A stretch of DNA of 64,000 nt from Kineosporia corallincola (GTDB lineage: Bacteria > Actinomycetota > Actinomycetes > Actinomycetales > Kineosporiaceae), in the NCBI RefSeq assembly GCF_018499875.1, contig NZ_JAHBAY010000002.1:588886-652885 (forward strand). Reading direction: 5' to 3'. Positions 9,124-17,726 of the stretch are shown piece after piece; positions within the stretch are counted from its first letter, which is position 1, and every line of letters begins with the position of its first letter. Made by a program: the position numbers and the translations under genes. Below the pieces are notes generated by a model that was given only the letters and a program-made list of their open reading frames with translations, was not told the DNA's origin and made no database searches.

Positions 9124-9241
9124 GCCCCAGCCGCACGGTCGGGGACGGCACTTCCGCAGCGGCGTCCCGGCCGTCCGGCCACGCTCACCACTCCGACCCA
9201 CACCGATCCACGCTGTCCCTCACCCCGGTCAGGCCGTCCCC

Positions 9242-9811
9242 TCACCTCGGACGCAGGCCGTCCATCAGCAGGTCGAGCAGGCGTCCGGCCCTGGCGTCCT
9301 GAGCGGGCCGGGGAGCCACGGTGAAGATGCCGATGAGCGCGGACGCGATGTCCTCCGCGGTGACGTCGGAGCGCAGGTCCCCCGCCGCCCGGCCCGCGTC
9401 GAGAATCGCGGTGACGGCCGCCAGCAGCTCACCGCGGGTCGAGGCGTGGGCGATCTCGCCCGCGTCGATCATCGCGAGCAGGGTGTCGAGCATGCCGTTC
9501 TTGGTGGCGATCCAGTCGCCGAACAGGTCCATCCAGCGCCGCATCGCGGCGGCCGGGGCCAGCCGGGCGAGCAGCTCGTGGGCTCCGGCCGTGAGCCGCA
9601 CCACCTGGTCCTGATAGATCGCGTCCACCAGGGACTCCCGCGTCGGGAAATGCCGGTAGAGCGTGCCGATGCCGACCCCGGCCTCCCGGGCGATCGCGCG
9701 CATCGACGGCTCGGCACCGGCCGACGCGAAGACGCGGGTGGCCACCGCCAGCAGGTGCTCCCGGTTGCGGGCGGCGTCCGACCGCGCCGCGCGGCTCCTG
9801 GCCTCAGTCAA
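9242..9811 (-). CDS. TetR-family transcriptional regulator
   Basis: 189 residues. The N-terminal HTH reads SMRAIAREAGVGIGTLYRHF, followed by PTRESLVDAIY. The C-terminal half is the variable helical ligand domain. It is divergent from the MDR-type oxidoreductase at 9935. A perfect 11-base-arm palindrome lies 34 bases upstream of its start, in the shared promoter, so it most likely represses itself and that enzyme. Confidence 0.88.
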   Translation of the reverse strand: MTEARSRAARSDAARNREHLLAVATRVFASAGAEPSMRAIAREAGVGIGTLYRHFPTRESLVDAIYQDQVVRLTAGAHELLARLAPAAAMRRWMDLFGDWIATKNGMLDTLLAMIDAGEIAHASTRGELLAAVTAILDAGRAAGDLRSDVTAEDIASALIGIFTVAPRPAQDARAGRLLDLLMDGLRPR

Positions 9812-9845
9812 AACGGATCACGCTCCGGTTGTGTTACGTTGAATC

Positions 9846-9873
9846 GTCGAAACGGAGCATAGTCCGTTTCGAC
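9846..9873. promoter_or_regulatory. TetR operator palindrome
   Basis: Perfect inverted repeat with 11-base arms GTCGAAACGGA and a 6-base spacer, between the divergent TetR gene (start 9811) and the oxidoreductase (start 9935). Size, symmetry and position are those of a TetR-family operator. Confidence 0.75.
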
Positions 9874-9890
9874 GGCCCATCCCCGCACCA

Positions 9891-9922
9891 GCACTCAGCA
9901 CTCAGCACTCAGCACTCAGCAC
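9891..9922. repeat. heptamer tandem repeat GCACTCA, about 4.6 copies
   Basis: Four perfect copies of GCACTCA plus a partial one, directly upstream of the ribosome site of the oxidoreductase at 9935. Copy number in such repeats can change by slippage, which would alter the 5' leader or promoter spacing. Confidence 0.85.
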
Positions 9923-9934
9923 GGGAGCGATCAC

Positions 9935-10909
9935 ATGTCGGCAGACACCAGCACAGCGGCCCAGCTCGACTCCTTCGGCGACCCCGAGAACCTGATCGTC
10001 CGCGAGATCCCCGCGCCCCAGGCCGGCCCGGGCCAGATCCGCGTGCGGGTCACCGCGGCCGGGCTGAACCCGATGGACTGGGTGATGACCGCCGACCCGG
10101 ACACCGCCGCCCGGTTCGGCCTGAGCCTGCCCGTCGGGTTCGGCACCGACTATGCCGGCGTGGTGGACCAGGTCGGTGACGGCGTGAGCGACTTCAGTCT
10201 CGGAGAGCGGGTTTTCGGCGGCGCCCTGTCCCGCGCGGTGGCCGGCTCCGTGGTCGTCCGGGCGAGCGGGGACACGGCCGCCGACGAGGCGCACCACACT
10301 CCTGACGGCATCGACGACCGCACCGCCGCCGTGCTCACCATCGCGGGACGTACGGCGTCCGCCGCCACCGGCGTCATCAAGCCGGGCGCCGGCGACACGG
10401 TGCTGATCGGCGGGGCGGCGGGCGGTGTCGGGGTGTTCGCCGTCCAGCTGGCCCGCCTGGCCGGGGCGCGGGTGATCGGCACGGGATCGGCGGCGTCGTT
10501 CGGTCACCTGCGCGACCTCGGTGCCGAGCCGGTCGCCTACGGCGAGGGCCTGGCCGACCGCGTGCGGGCCCTGGCCCCCGGCGGCGTGAGTGCCGCCATG
10601 GATCTGTTCGGAACCGAGACCGTGCACACCGCAAGGGAACTCGGCGTGCCGGACGAGCGGATCTGCACCGTGGCCGCCCAGGTCGACGGTGTGCCGGCGG
10701 CCAACGGCGCCAACGCCGAGCCCGGGGCCCTGGAAGAGATCGCCCAGCTGATCGCGGCGGGCCGGCTGCGGGTACCGATCGCGCGCAGCTTCCCGATCGA
10801 GGAGATCCGCACCGCGGCGCAGCTCCAGGCCGCCCGGCACGTGCGCGGCAAGATCGTCATCGACCTCGCCCAGATCATTCCACCGTCCCGCGCGGCATCG
10901 GACGCGTGA
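9935..10909 (+). CDS. NADP-dependent MDR-family oxidoreductase (quinone reductase/zinc-less ADH type)
   Basis: 324 residues. It has the GroES-like N-terminal domain (VRVTAAGLNPMDW, GTDYAGVVDQVGDGV) and the nucleotide-binding motif GGAAGGVGVFAVQLARLAGA, followed by VIGTGSAASFGHLRDLGAEP. No zinc-ligand cysteines are seen, so it belongs to the quinone oxidoreductase / enoyl reductase branch. The substrate is unknown. Its promoter contains the TetR palindrome and the heptamer repeat, so it is likely induced by a compound sensed by the divergent TetR. Confidence 0.88.
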   Translation: MSADTSTAAQLDSFGDPENLIVREIPAPQAGPGQIRVRVTAAGLNPMDWVMTADPDTAARFGLSLPVGFGTDYAGVVDQVGDGVSDFSLGERVFGGALSRAVAGSVVVRASGDTAADEAHHTPDGIDDRTAAVLTIAGRTASAATGVIKPGAGDTVLIGGAAGGVGVFAVQLARLAGARVIGTGSAASFGHLRDLGAEPVAYGEGLADRVRALAPGGVSAAMDLFGTETVHTARELGVPDERICTVAAQVDGVPAANGANAEPGALEEIAQLIAAGRLRVPIARSFPIEEIRTAAQLQAARHVRGKIVIDLAQIIPPSRAASDA

Positions 10910-11072
10910 AGGAGGCCGGCCTGGTTTCCCACAGTCCCGATCCGGCGGACTGCCGGGCCATGGTGGCACCCCCCCACCGACGCCGGTCGAGCGCCGTCGG
11001 TCACGCTGCGCGCCGCCAGAGTGGCTGATGCCCGCGTCCGTTGCGGACCGGGCGTTCTCGTTGAGGCTGACG

Positions 11073-11567
11073 CTAGTGATCTCCGCGGGTTCTGGTCGCT
11101 GCGACCATGTCCCGCATGACGCCTTCCAGCTGATCGAGGAAGGTGTCGTCGTAGGTGTCGAGCACGCGATCGGCAGCCTCGCCGATGGGCCGGAAGAAAT
11201 TCTCGGTGCGCGAGCGCGCCTGCTCGGTCAGGCGCAGGCGGATGATGCGGCGGTCGGAGTCCTCGCGGCTTCGTACGACGTAACCAGCGGCCTCGAGGCG
11301 ATTGATCATGGTTGCCGTGGTTCCCGTGGTCAGGCCGACGCGTTCGGCCAGCCGGGCCGGCGACAGGGGGGTTCCGGTGGTTTCACCCCAGAGGATCTCC
11401 GCTACGGCGACCGCGTCACTGACGTTGATTCCCATGCTGCGGGCCAGGTCTCGCGATGCCTCGACGTGTGCGTCGGCGTAGGCGCGGAAGAGGAGCAGGA
11501 CGTCGGAGCGCCGTCCGGGCCTGAAGAGCGTGTCGCGGTCGGCGCGGTCATCGGTCACGACGTGCAT
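11073..11567 (-). CDS. MarR-family transcriptional regulator
   Basis: 164 residues from the ATG at 11567; the longer upstream frame is a shadow of the monooxygenase. The winged HTH is LSPARLAERVGLTTGTTATM, followed by INRLEAAGYVVRSREDSDRRIIRLRLT, the classic recognition helix and wing. Divergent from the FAD monooxygenase, with a 7-base-arm palindrome between them. Confidence 0.88.
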   Translation of the reverse strand: MHVVTDDRADRDTLFRPGRRSDVLLLFRAYADAHVEASRDLARSMGINVSDAVAVAEILWGETTGTPLSPARLAERVGLTTGTTATMINRLEAAGYVVRSREDSDRRIIRLRLTEQARSRTENFFRPIGEAADRVLDTYDDTFLDQLEGVMRDMVAATRTRGDH

Positions 11568-11586
11568 GTTACTCGCCCTTCCAGTA

Positions 11587-11601
11587 GCTTGATTATCAAG
11601 C
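11587..11601. promoter_or_regulatory. MarR operator palindrome
   Basis: GCTTGAT, one base, ATCAAGC: a perfect 7-base-arm inverted repeat 20 bases upstream of the MarR start and 31 bases upstream of the likely monooxygenase start. TTGAT/ATCAA half sites are typical of MarR-family operators. Confidence 0.75.
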
Positions 11602-11631
11602 AACTTGTACATCGAGCCTCTGGGAGTGTGG

Positions 11632-12890
11632 GTGAGCGGCGTGAAGACGACGGCTCCGCGGGTGCTGGTGACCGGCGGCAGCATTGCCGGACCGGCTGCG
11701 GCGCTGGGTCTCTTGCAGGCAGGGCTGGTGCCGACGCTCATGGAGCGAGCAGCCGGTAGACGCAGCGCCGGCCAGAACGTGGATATTCGGAATGTCGGGC
11801 GTGAGGTTCTGCGGCGTATGGGGCAGCAGGATCGCGTCGCAGCGGCGGGGACCGGGGAAGTTGGTACGCGTTTCCTGCGCCCCGACGGCAGCACATATGC
11901 CTCCGTCACCGCGCACGCCGGTGAGGACGGTCCCACCGCGGAGCTGGAGATCCTGCGTGGCGAACTGTCTCGTCTCCTGCTTGAAGCCACGAGCCAAGAC
12001 GTGGAACACCGCTTCGGTGAGCACCTGGTCGAGGTGACCCAGGACCGGGACGGGGTCCACACGGTGACGGATCAGGGCCGAGAGGAACGCTACGACCTGC
12101 TGGTCGTCGCCGAGGGACGGCGCTCGCGAACGCGCGACCTGGTCTTCGCACCCTCGTCACCGGACGGTGTCCGCTACCGCGACCTGGGGCAGTACGTCGC
12201 CTACGGCACGATCGACCGCGCGGGGGATGACGATCAGTGGTGGAAGTGGCTGACCGCGCTCGACCGGCGGGTGGTGTCCCTGCGCCCGGACAATCTCGGG
12301 ACGGCCCGGGCCGCGCTGGCTTTCATGGCCCCGGCGATGGGTGTGGAACGGATCGGGTTCGACGCGCAGATCCGCGTGCTGCGCGAGCGTTTCGCCGACG
12401 TCGGATGGCAGACCCAGCGCATCATCGATGGATTCCAGGCCCGGCCGCAGGAGTTCTACTTCGAGCGCGCCGAGCAGGTCACCCTGCCCCGCTGGTACCG
12501 AGGCCGGGTGGCCGTCCTGGGCGACAGCGCCTGGGCCGGCCCCACGGGCATGGGCACCACCCTGGCGCTGCTCGGAGCCCACGTGCTGGCCGGTGAACTC
12601 GCCGAGCACCTCCACCGAGGCAGCTCCTTCGAACCGGAGCGCGCCCTGAGCGCCTACCAGCACGTGATGCGGCCCTTCGTGGACAAGGCCCAGAAGATCC
12701 CACCAGGCATACCAGGGCTGGCCCTGCCGAAAAGCGCCAAGGGGCTGAAGGTTCTGCACGCAGCGCACCGCCTGGCCGCTTCCCGCATCCTTCAGCGGTC
12801 CGCTCGGCATCTGCGCCCTCGCAGCCGCGACGTTCCCCGCACCTGCCGCTCTATCCGCACCTTCGAGCCGATGTGGTGCTCGAATCGTGA
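11632..12890 (+). CDS. FAD-dependent monooxygenase, apparently frameshifted near its C-terminus
   Basis: PheA/UbiH-type flavoprotein hydroxylase. It has the dinucleotide motif VTGGSIAGPAAALGLLQAG, LLVVAEGRRSRTRDLVF (the DG-type motif) and GDSAWAGPTGMGTTLALLGA. I prefer a GTG at 11632; the open frame begins at a TTG at 11605. The frame runs on to 13242 and would swallow the start of the next gene. Inserting one C in the CCCC run at 12835-12838 instead gives a normal end reading HLPLYPHLRADVVLES and a stop at 12888-12890. So there is either a consensus error or a real frameshift that replaces the C-terminal tail. Divergent MarR is the likely regulator. Confidence 0.8.
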
Positions 12891-13096
12891 CAGGAACTCC
12901 ATGCCCAGCCCGACAGCATCACGCCGGGTTGGCCTCGGCCCGGCTCGAACTCAACCGTCTCACCGGAATCGCGTCAGGCCGTGCTCCGGCGCTGACGGAT
13001 CTCGGCCGGCCTGGATTCGCCTGACGCATGAGGAAGCTCACCGTCCTATTGGCCGCATAGCCTCGCCGAGAACAGCAACGAGCGAGGGGACGCATC

Positions 13097-13954
13097 ATGA
13101 GCATTCTGGTGACCGGCGCGACCGGGCAGGTCGGGCGGCACGTGACCCGGCTGCTGACCGAGCAGGGGCATCCGGTGCGGGCGCTGACCCGTCAGCCGGA
13201 CCAGGCCGCGCTGCCGGAGTCGGTCGAGGTGGTCGGTGGTGACCTGTCGGATCCGGGAACCCTGACGTCGCACCTGTTCGCGGGCGTCCACCAGGTTTTC
13301 GTGTTCCCGGTCTGGAGCGGCGTCGGGCCGCTGGTGACGGCGGCAGCCGAGGCCGGGGTGAGCCGTTTCGTGGTGCTGTCGTCGCTGGCGGTGGCGGCGG
13401 AGCGGGCCCACGACGCCGGCTCGGCCAGCTACCGGCACCATCAGGCGGTCGAGAAGACAGTGCGGGAGTCGGTGGCCGAGCGCGCCGGGTCGTGGACCTT
13501 CCTGCGGCCCGGCACGTTCGCCACGAACCTTCTCAGCTGGGCGTTCCCGATCAGGTCGGGTCTGCCGGTGCGGGCTCCGTACCTGGACTCCGCGCAGGCG
13601 CCGATCCATGAGCTCGACATCGCCGAGGCCGCCGTCCACGTGCTGACCACCGAATCCCACCACAACCAGGCGGTGGCGCTGACCGGGCCGCAGGCGCTGA
13701 CCCGCCGTCAGCAGATCCAGGCCATCGCGGCGGGGATCGGGCGGGCGGTGGCGGCCGAGGAGATCAGCGCCGCGCAGTTCCGTGCCGAGTTCGGCCGGTA
13801 CATCCCCGACGACATCGTGACCATGCTGCTGGACTACTGGGCGGACTCGGTGCAGCGCCCCGACGTGCCGCGCAGCGTCGAGGCCGTCACCGGCCGGCCC
13901 GGGCGTCCGCTGGAGCAGTGGGCCCGCGACCACCAGGCTGACTTCACCGGCTGA
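13097..13954 (+). CDS. NmrA-like NAD(P)-binding protein (atypical SDR)
   Basis: 285 residues. It has the N-terminal Rossmann motif LVTGATGQVGRHVTRLL, then VVGGDLSDPGTL, VSRFVVLSSLAV and WTFLRPGTFATNLL, the layout of NmrA/QorB-type proteins that act as redox sensors or NAD(P)H-dependent reductases. It lacks the YxxxK pair of classical SDRs. It follows the frameshifted monooxygenase by about 206 bases, or overlaps it if the read-through frame is taken at face value. The downstream aldo/keto reductase is convergent. Confidence 0.85.
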   Translation: MSILVTGATGQVGRHVTRLLTEQGHPVRALTRQPDQAALPESVEVVGGDLSDPGTLTSHLFAGVHQVFVFPVWSGVGPLVTAAAEAGVSRFVVLSSLAVAAERAHDAGSASYRHHQAVEKTVRESVAERAGSWTFLRPGTFATNLLSWAFPIRSGLPVRAPYLDSAQAPIHELDIAEAAVHVLTTESHHNQAVALTGPQALTRRQQIQAIAAGIGRAVAAEEISAAQFRAEFGRYIPDDIVTMLLDYWADSVQRPDVPRSVEAVTGRPGRPLEQWARDHQADFTG

Positions 13955-13971
13955 GGACGGCTTTTCGGAAG

Positions 13972-15006
13972 TCAGATCACCGGGACCACGGGGGAACGGA
14001 GCAGTTCGCGGTTGCCGTCGGCGCCGTGGGCCAGGGCACCGACGACGTCTTCGTGCGGCGTGCCCAGTCGCACCTGGCTGACCTCGTCCAGGAGCCGGTG
14101 GTGCTGCTCGTCCAGGTCGAGGTCCAGCGCCCGGAGGTACTCCCGGAGGTGGGCGGGGGTGCGGGGGCCGACGATGGGGATCAGGGCGGTGCCGCAGCGC
14201 GCGGCGCGGTGCCGCAGCCAGGCCAGGGACACCTGCGTGGCGCTGGTGCCCACCTCACCGGCGATCGCCAGGACGGCGTCCACCGTCGCGGTGCGCTGCG
14301 CGCCCGACTCGACCGCGTCGCCGCGGGCGCTGAGGCGGCCCTGCTCCCCCTGCCGGTACTTTCCGGTCAGCAGTCCACCCGCCAACGGGGAGTAGGTCAG
14401 CACCCCCAGGCCGTAAGCCTCGGCCATGGGCAGCATCTCGCGTTCGGCGGAACGTTCGGCGAGGCTGTACTCGGTCTCGATGCCGACCAGCGGGCCCAGG
14501 CCGCGCGGGTGCGCCCGGCTCACCCCGCCGGCCACCCGCCAGGCCGGGAAGTTCGACAGGCCACCGTGCAGGATCTTGCCGGAACGGACGAGATCGTCGA
14601 ACCCGCCGAGGATCTCGTCCATCGGGGTGACACCGTCGGGGAAGTGCGGCATGTACACGTCGACGTAGTCGGTCTTCAGCCGGCGCAGGCTCGCCTCCAG
14701 CGCCCGGATCATCACCCTGCGGCTGTTGCCGGTGGTGGCGGGGCGCGGGTCGGCCTGGCGGGTTCCGCTGTACTTGGTGATCAGCACGAGGTCGTCGCGG
14801 CGGCTGCCGAGCAGTTCGCCGAGCACGGTCTCGGACTCCCCGTCCCGGTAGATGTTGGACGTGTCGACGGTGGTTCCACCGGCGTCCACAAAGGTTTCGA
14901 AGATCTCGCGGGCGTCCTCCCGGCCGGACGCGCCGAGGCCCGCGGTGCCCAGCGCGTACTCCGAGACACGTAGTCCGGTCGTGCGGCCGAAGGTCTGATA
15001 GCGCAT
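13972..15006 (-). CDS. aldo/keto reductase
   Basis: 344 residues. AKR barrel hallmarks are present: TVDTSNIYRDGESETVLGEL (catalytic Asp and Tyr), LVLITKYSG (catalytic Lys), LKTDYVDVYMPHFPDGVTPM and LSNFPAWRV, then SLAERSAEREMLPMAEAYGL and GVLTYSPLAGGLLTGKY. The position of the usual catalytic His is the H in YMPHFP. It probably reduces carbonyls with NADPH. Divergent from the TetR at 15080, which is the likely regulator. Confidence 0.9.
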   Translation of the reverse strand: MRYQTFGRTTGLRVSEYALGTAGLGASGREDAREIFETFVDAGGTTVDTSNIYRDGESETVLGELLGSRRDDLVLITKYSGTRQADPRPATTGNSRRVMIRALEASLRRLKTDYVDVYMPHFPDGVTPMDEILGGFDDLVRSGKILHGGLSNFPAWRVAGGVSRAHPRGLGPLVGIETEYSLAERSAEREMLPMAEAYGLGVLTYSPLAGGLLTGKYRQGEQGRLSARGDAVESGAQRTATVDAVLAIAGEVGTSATQVSLAWLRHRAARCGTALIPIVGPRTPAHLREYLRALDLDLDEQHHRLLDEVSQVRLGTPHEDVVGALAHGADGNRELLRSPVVPVI

Positions 15007-15032
15007 GACAGCTCCTGGGGATGGCGTTCGAG

Positions 15033-15051
15033 AGGGTATGCTCTGGACCCT
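15033..15051. promoter_or_regulatory. possible operator, AGGGT / ACCCT inverted repeat
   Basis: Five-base arms 9 bases apart in the 73-base region between the divergent aldo/keto reductase and TetR genes. The arms are short, so this is only a candidate. Confidence 0.35.
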
Positions 15052-15079
15052 AGCAAAGAAAACGAGGGGTCACTCTTTT

Positions 15080-15616
15080 ATGCCGAAGGTCAGCCAGGAA
15101 CACCTCGACGCCCGCCGCCAGCAGATCGTGGACGCCGCTCGCGTCCGGTTCGCCGGTCACGGCTTCGCCCGCACGTCGATGGCGGACATCGTCGCCGCGT
15201 CCGGGCTCTCCAACGGGGCCATCTACCGGTACTTCACGAGCAAGGACGACCTCATCGTCGCGGTCTGCGAGCAGGGCACCGACGCCCTGCCGTCCGAGCT
15301 CACGGCGACGACGATCGCGGCCTTCTTCGATCATGTGCGCGCCCGGGCCGCCGAGAGCGGCCATGCCCGGCTGGTGGCGCAGATCTACGCCGAGGCCGCC
15401 GTGTCCCCCGCCCTGGCGGAGATCGTGCGGGAACAGCTCGCGTCCGTGCGCGCCCACGTCGCCGGGCTGGTGCCCGCGCGCCGGCGGGCGGACGCCGGCC
15501 AGATCGCCGAGGCGTTCGTCGCCCTGAGCATGAGCTACAACCAGCAGCTGGCGGTGCGGGGCGACTTCGACCCGGCACCGTTCACCGCGGCCCTCGTGGC
15601 GATCATCGACCGGTAG
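15080..15616 (+). CDS. TetR-family transcriptional regulator
   Basis: 178 residues from the ATG at 15080. HTH: TSMADIVAASGLSNGAIYRY, then FTSKDDLIVAV. The rest is a helical ligand domain. Divergent from the aldo/keto reductase. Its 3' end overlaps the convergent GGDEF gene by 14 bases. Confidence 0.88.
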   Translation: MPKVSQEHLDARRQQIVDAARVRFAGHGFARTSMADIVAASGLSNGAIYRYFTSKDDLIVAVCEQGTDALPSELTATTIAAFFDHVRARAAESGHARLVAQIYAEAAVSPALAEIVREQLASVRAHVAGLVPARRRADAGQIAEAFVALSMSYNQQLAVRGDFDPAPFTAALVAIIDR

Positions 15617-16637
15617 CGCCGCGGGCCTGCTTGCGCTGTGTCTTCTGCGCGTACATGTCCTGGTCCGCCTGCGCGCAGACCTCGGCGAAGGTGGGGGCGC
15701 AGGTGAAGGCCGCCTGCCCGACGGACGCGTGGATCCCGGCGGCGGCCAGGGCGGCCTGCATCCGCAGCGCCACGTCGGCCACCTGCGGGGTGGTCAGCCC
15801 GACCATGAGCAGGCAGAACTCGTCGCCGCCGAGCCGGGCCACGACGTCCGTGCGCCGTGCGGTGCGGCGCATCACCGTGGCGGCGTGCCGCAGGTGCTCG
15901 TCGCCGGCGGAGTGCCCGGCCGAGTCGTTGACGACCTTGAGGTCGTCGATGTCCACGTAGAGCACGGCGCCGGGCTCGGCCAGGCGGCGGTAGCGTTCCT
16001 CCTCCAGGACCAGGAGGCGGTCCCAGCCCCTGCGGTTGGTCAGCCCGGTCAGCTCGTCGGTCTCCGACTCCATCTGGGTCGACAGAAGCCGGCGTTGCAG
16101 GTCCGTGCGATGCAGGTCGAGTTCGGCCACGCAGCCGAGCAGTCCGCCCAGCAGCCGCAGCAGGGGCTCGTGGCTCCGCAGCTGCTCCCCCTGCGGCGAG
16201 GGGTCGAGCCCGCACAGCGAGCCGAACAGGTGGCCGTCGTGGTGCTGGATCGGCACCCCCGCGTAGGCGCTGACCTGGTAGCTCTCGCGCATCGCCACCG
16301 GTTCGCCGCCCGGGTCGGCGTGCGGGTCGGCGTCCAGGTCGGGAGTGATCCGGCTGGTGGGGTGATCGAGCATGTGCCGGCACAGGGTCTGTGACCACGG
16401 CATCGAGATGCCCGGCTCGGCGCCGTACACGCTGTCGGCCACCGTGAGGTAGACCTGGTTCTCGCCGTCGTACCGGCTGACGAACCAGATCCCCATCGGG
16501 ACGGCCTGTTTCAGGTAAGCCGTGACCTGCTGGCAGGCGTCGTCGAAGCTGGTGACCGGTTCCACCGGCCGGTCGTCGCCGGCCGCGGTGACCGGGCTCG
16601 TCGTGACCGGGGGCGTCACCCCTGACCTGCTGCGCAC
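15603..16637 (-). CDS. GAF-GGDEF diguanylate cyclase
   Basis: 344 residues from a GTG. Residues 30-175 form a GAF-type sensor (VTAYLKQAVPMGIWFVSRYD, later VSAYAGVPIQHHDGHLFGSL). Residues 190-340 are a GGDEF domain with DELTGLTNRRGWDRLL, VLYVDIDDLKVVNDSAGH and RLGGDEFCLL. The active-site GGDEF is intact, and an RxxD allosteric I-site (RRTD) sits exactly five residues before it, so c-di-GMP synthesis with product inhibition is expected. The protein is probably cytoplasmic, as no membrane segment is seen. No phosphodiesterase domain is present. Confidence 0.92.
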   Translation of the reverse strand: MRSRSGVTPPVTTSPVTAAGDDRPVEPVTSFDDACQQVTAYLKQAVPMGIWFVSRYDGENQVYLTVADSVYGAEPGISMPWSQTLCRHMLDHPTSRITPDLDADPHADPGGEPVAMRESYQVSAYAGVPIQHHDGHLFGSLCGLDPSPQGEQLRSHEPLLRLLGGLLGCVAELDLHRTDLQRRLLSTQMESETDELTGLTNRRGWDRLLVLEEERYRRLAEPGAVLYVDIDDLKVVNDSAGHSAGDEHLRHAATVMRRTARRTDVVARLGGDEFCLLMVGLTTPQVADVALRMQAALAAAGIHASVGQAAFTCAPTFAEVCAQADQDMYAQKTQRKQARGATGR

Positions 16638-16706
16638 CCTGCCTCATCGGCGCCGTGCGGGCCCGGCTGAAGGCTGCCGGGCCCGCGAACCGATCGGTGC
16701 GCCGGT

Positions 16707-17726
16707 TCAGCCCCCGTTGGACTGCCGGATTCCCTCGCCCAGCGCCCTGAACGAGTAGACGAACCCGCCCGAGGGCCCGCTGACGGTGAGATAGGCCTCC
16801 CGGCTGCCGGGGCGGACGGCCAGGTTGGTCGCGGAGTAGTCCCCGTCGTCCGGTACCGGTGCCCGCACCGAGGCCAGATGCTCACCGGAGGCGCTGAAAA
16901 CCTCCGCGCCCGGCCGGTTGTGGAACATCTGGTAGATGTTGCCCGAGGCGTCCACCGCGGTGGAGTCGACCTGCGCGCGGCCGCCGTCCACGTAGACCGC
17001 CGGGTGCAGGGAGGTCACGCTCCTGCCGTTCCCGGCCAGGCGGGCGTAGTCGATCCGGTTGTCGGCGTACTGGCTGATCCACAGGCCGCCGAACCCGGTG
17101 TCGAAGGAGATCCCGTTCGGGGCGGGCAGATCGCCGGCGAGCACCTCGGCGGTCCCGTCGTCGCGGTCGATCCGCACGATGCGCCCGCGGTCGGGCCCGG
17201 CCGGATCGTCGTGGCCGCTGGTGTCGCTGACGTAGAGGTTCCCGTCCGGGTCGAAGGTCAGGTCGTCGGGCTGCATCACGGTGCCCTCGACCTTCCCGGA
17301 GAAGAACGTGCGCGGGTCGTCTCCCTCCAGCGAGATGCTGTCGACGGTTCCGGCCCGCAGGTCGGTCAGGTACAGGCGGCCGTCGGCCGGGCTGATCTGC
17401 GCCGAGGTGAACACGCTGTCGTCGTCGGTGAACAGTGCCTCGGCCCGCTTCGTCCTCACGTCGATGCGCAGCACCTTGGGCTCACCGGCCGGCGCGGTGA
17501 CGTCCACCACCAGCAGGTCGCCGTCCGGGCCGAACACCGGCCCTTCGAGCAACGTCATACCGGTGGCCTGGTGCACGTCGGTGACCTTCATCAGCTGCCG
17601 GGCGGTGATCGTGGAAATGCCTGGCTCACCGGACTTTTCCGCCGTGGCACCACCACCCGCCAGCACCAGCCCGGCGGTCACCGCGACGGCGACGCCGGTG
17701 AGGGCCGTGCCCGCGGCGGCCCTCAC
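16707..17726 (-). CDS. secreted SMP-30/gluconolactonase-like beta-propeller
   Basis: 339 residues from a GTG that overlaps the monooxygenase stop (GTGA). The N-terminus is a signal peptide (RAAAGTALTGVAVAVTAGLV). The mature part repeats propeller blades: LLEGPVFGPDGDLLVVDV, QPDDLTFDPDGNLYVSDT, LPAPNGISFDTGFGGLWISQ and QVDSTAVDASGNIYQMF. These Asp/Asn/Glu positions match the metal site of SMP-30 lactonases. Coupled to a Baeyer-Villiger monooxygenase, it may hydrolyse the lactone or ester product, but the signal peptide would place it outside the cytoplasm, which argues for caution. Confidence 0.78.
   Translation of the reverse strand: MRAAAGTALTGVAVAVTAGLVLAGGGATAEKSGEPGISTITARQLMKVTDVHQATGMTLLEGPVFGPDGDLLVVDVTAPAGEPKVLRIDVRTKRAEALFTDDDSVFTSAQISPADGRLYLTDLRAGTVDSISLEGDDPRTFFSGKVEGTVMQPDDLTFDPDGNLYVSDTSGHDDPAGPDRGRIVRIDRDDGTAEVLAGDLPAPNGISFDTGFGGLWISQYADNRIDYARLAGNGRSVTSLHPAVYVDGGRAQVDSTAVDASGNIYQMFHNRPGAEVFSASGEHLASVRAPVPDDGDYSATNLAVRPGSREAYLTVSGPSGGFVYSFRALGEGIRQSNGG

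Noticed and set aside
9891..9922. Possible CRISPR-like direct repeats
   Set aside because: The repeat unit is only 7 bases with no spacers, so it is a simple tandem repeat.
11605..13242. 545-residue FAD monooxygenase reading through to 13242
   Set aside because: The last 140 residues are arginine/serine-rich noise and overlap the start of the NmrA gene. The conserved tail is found one frame away, ending at 12890.
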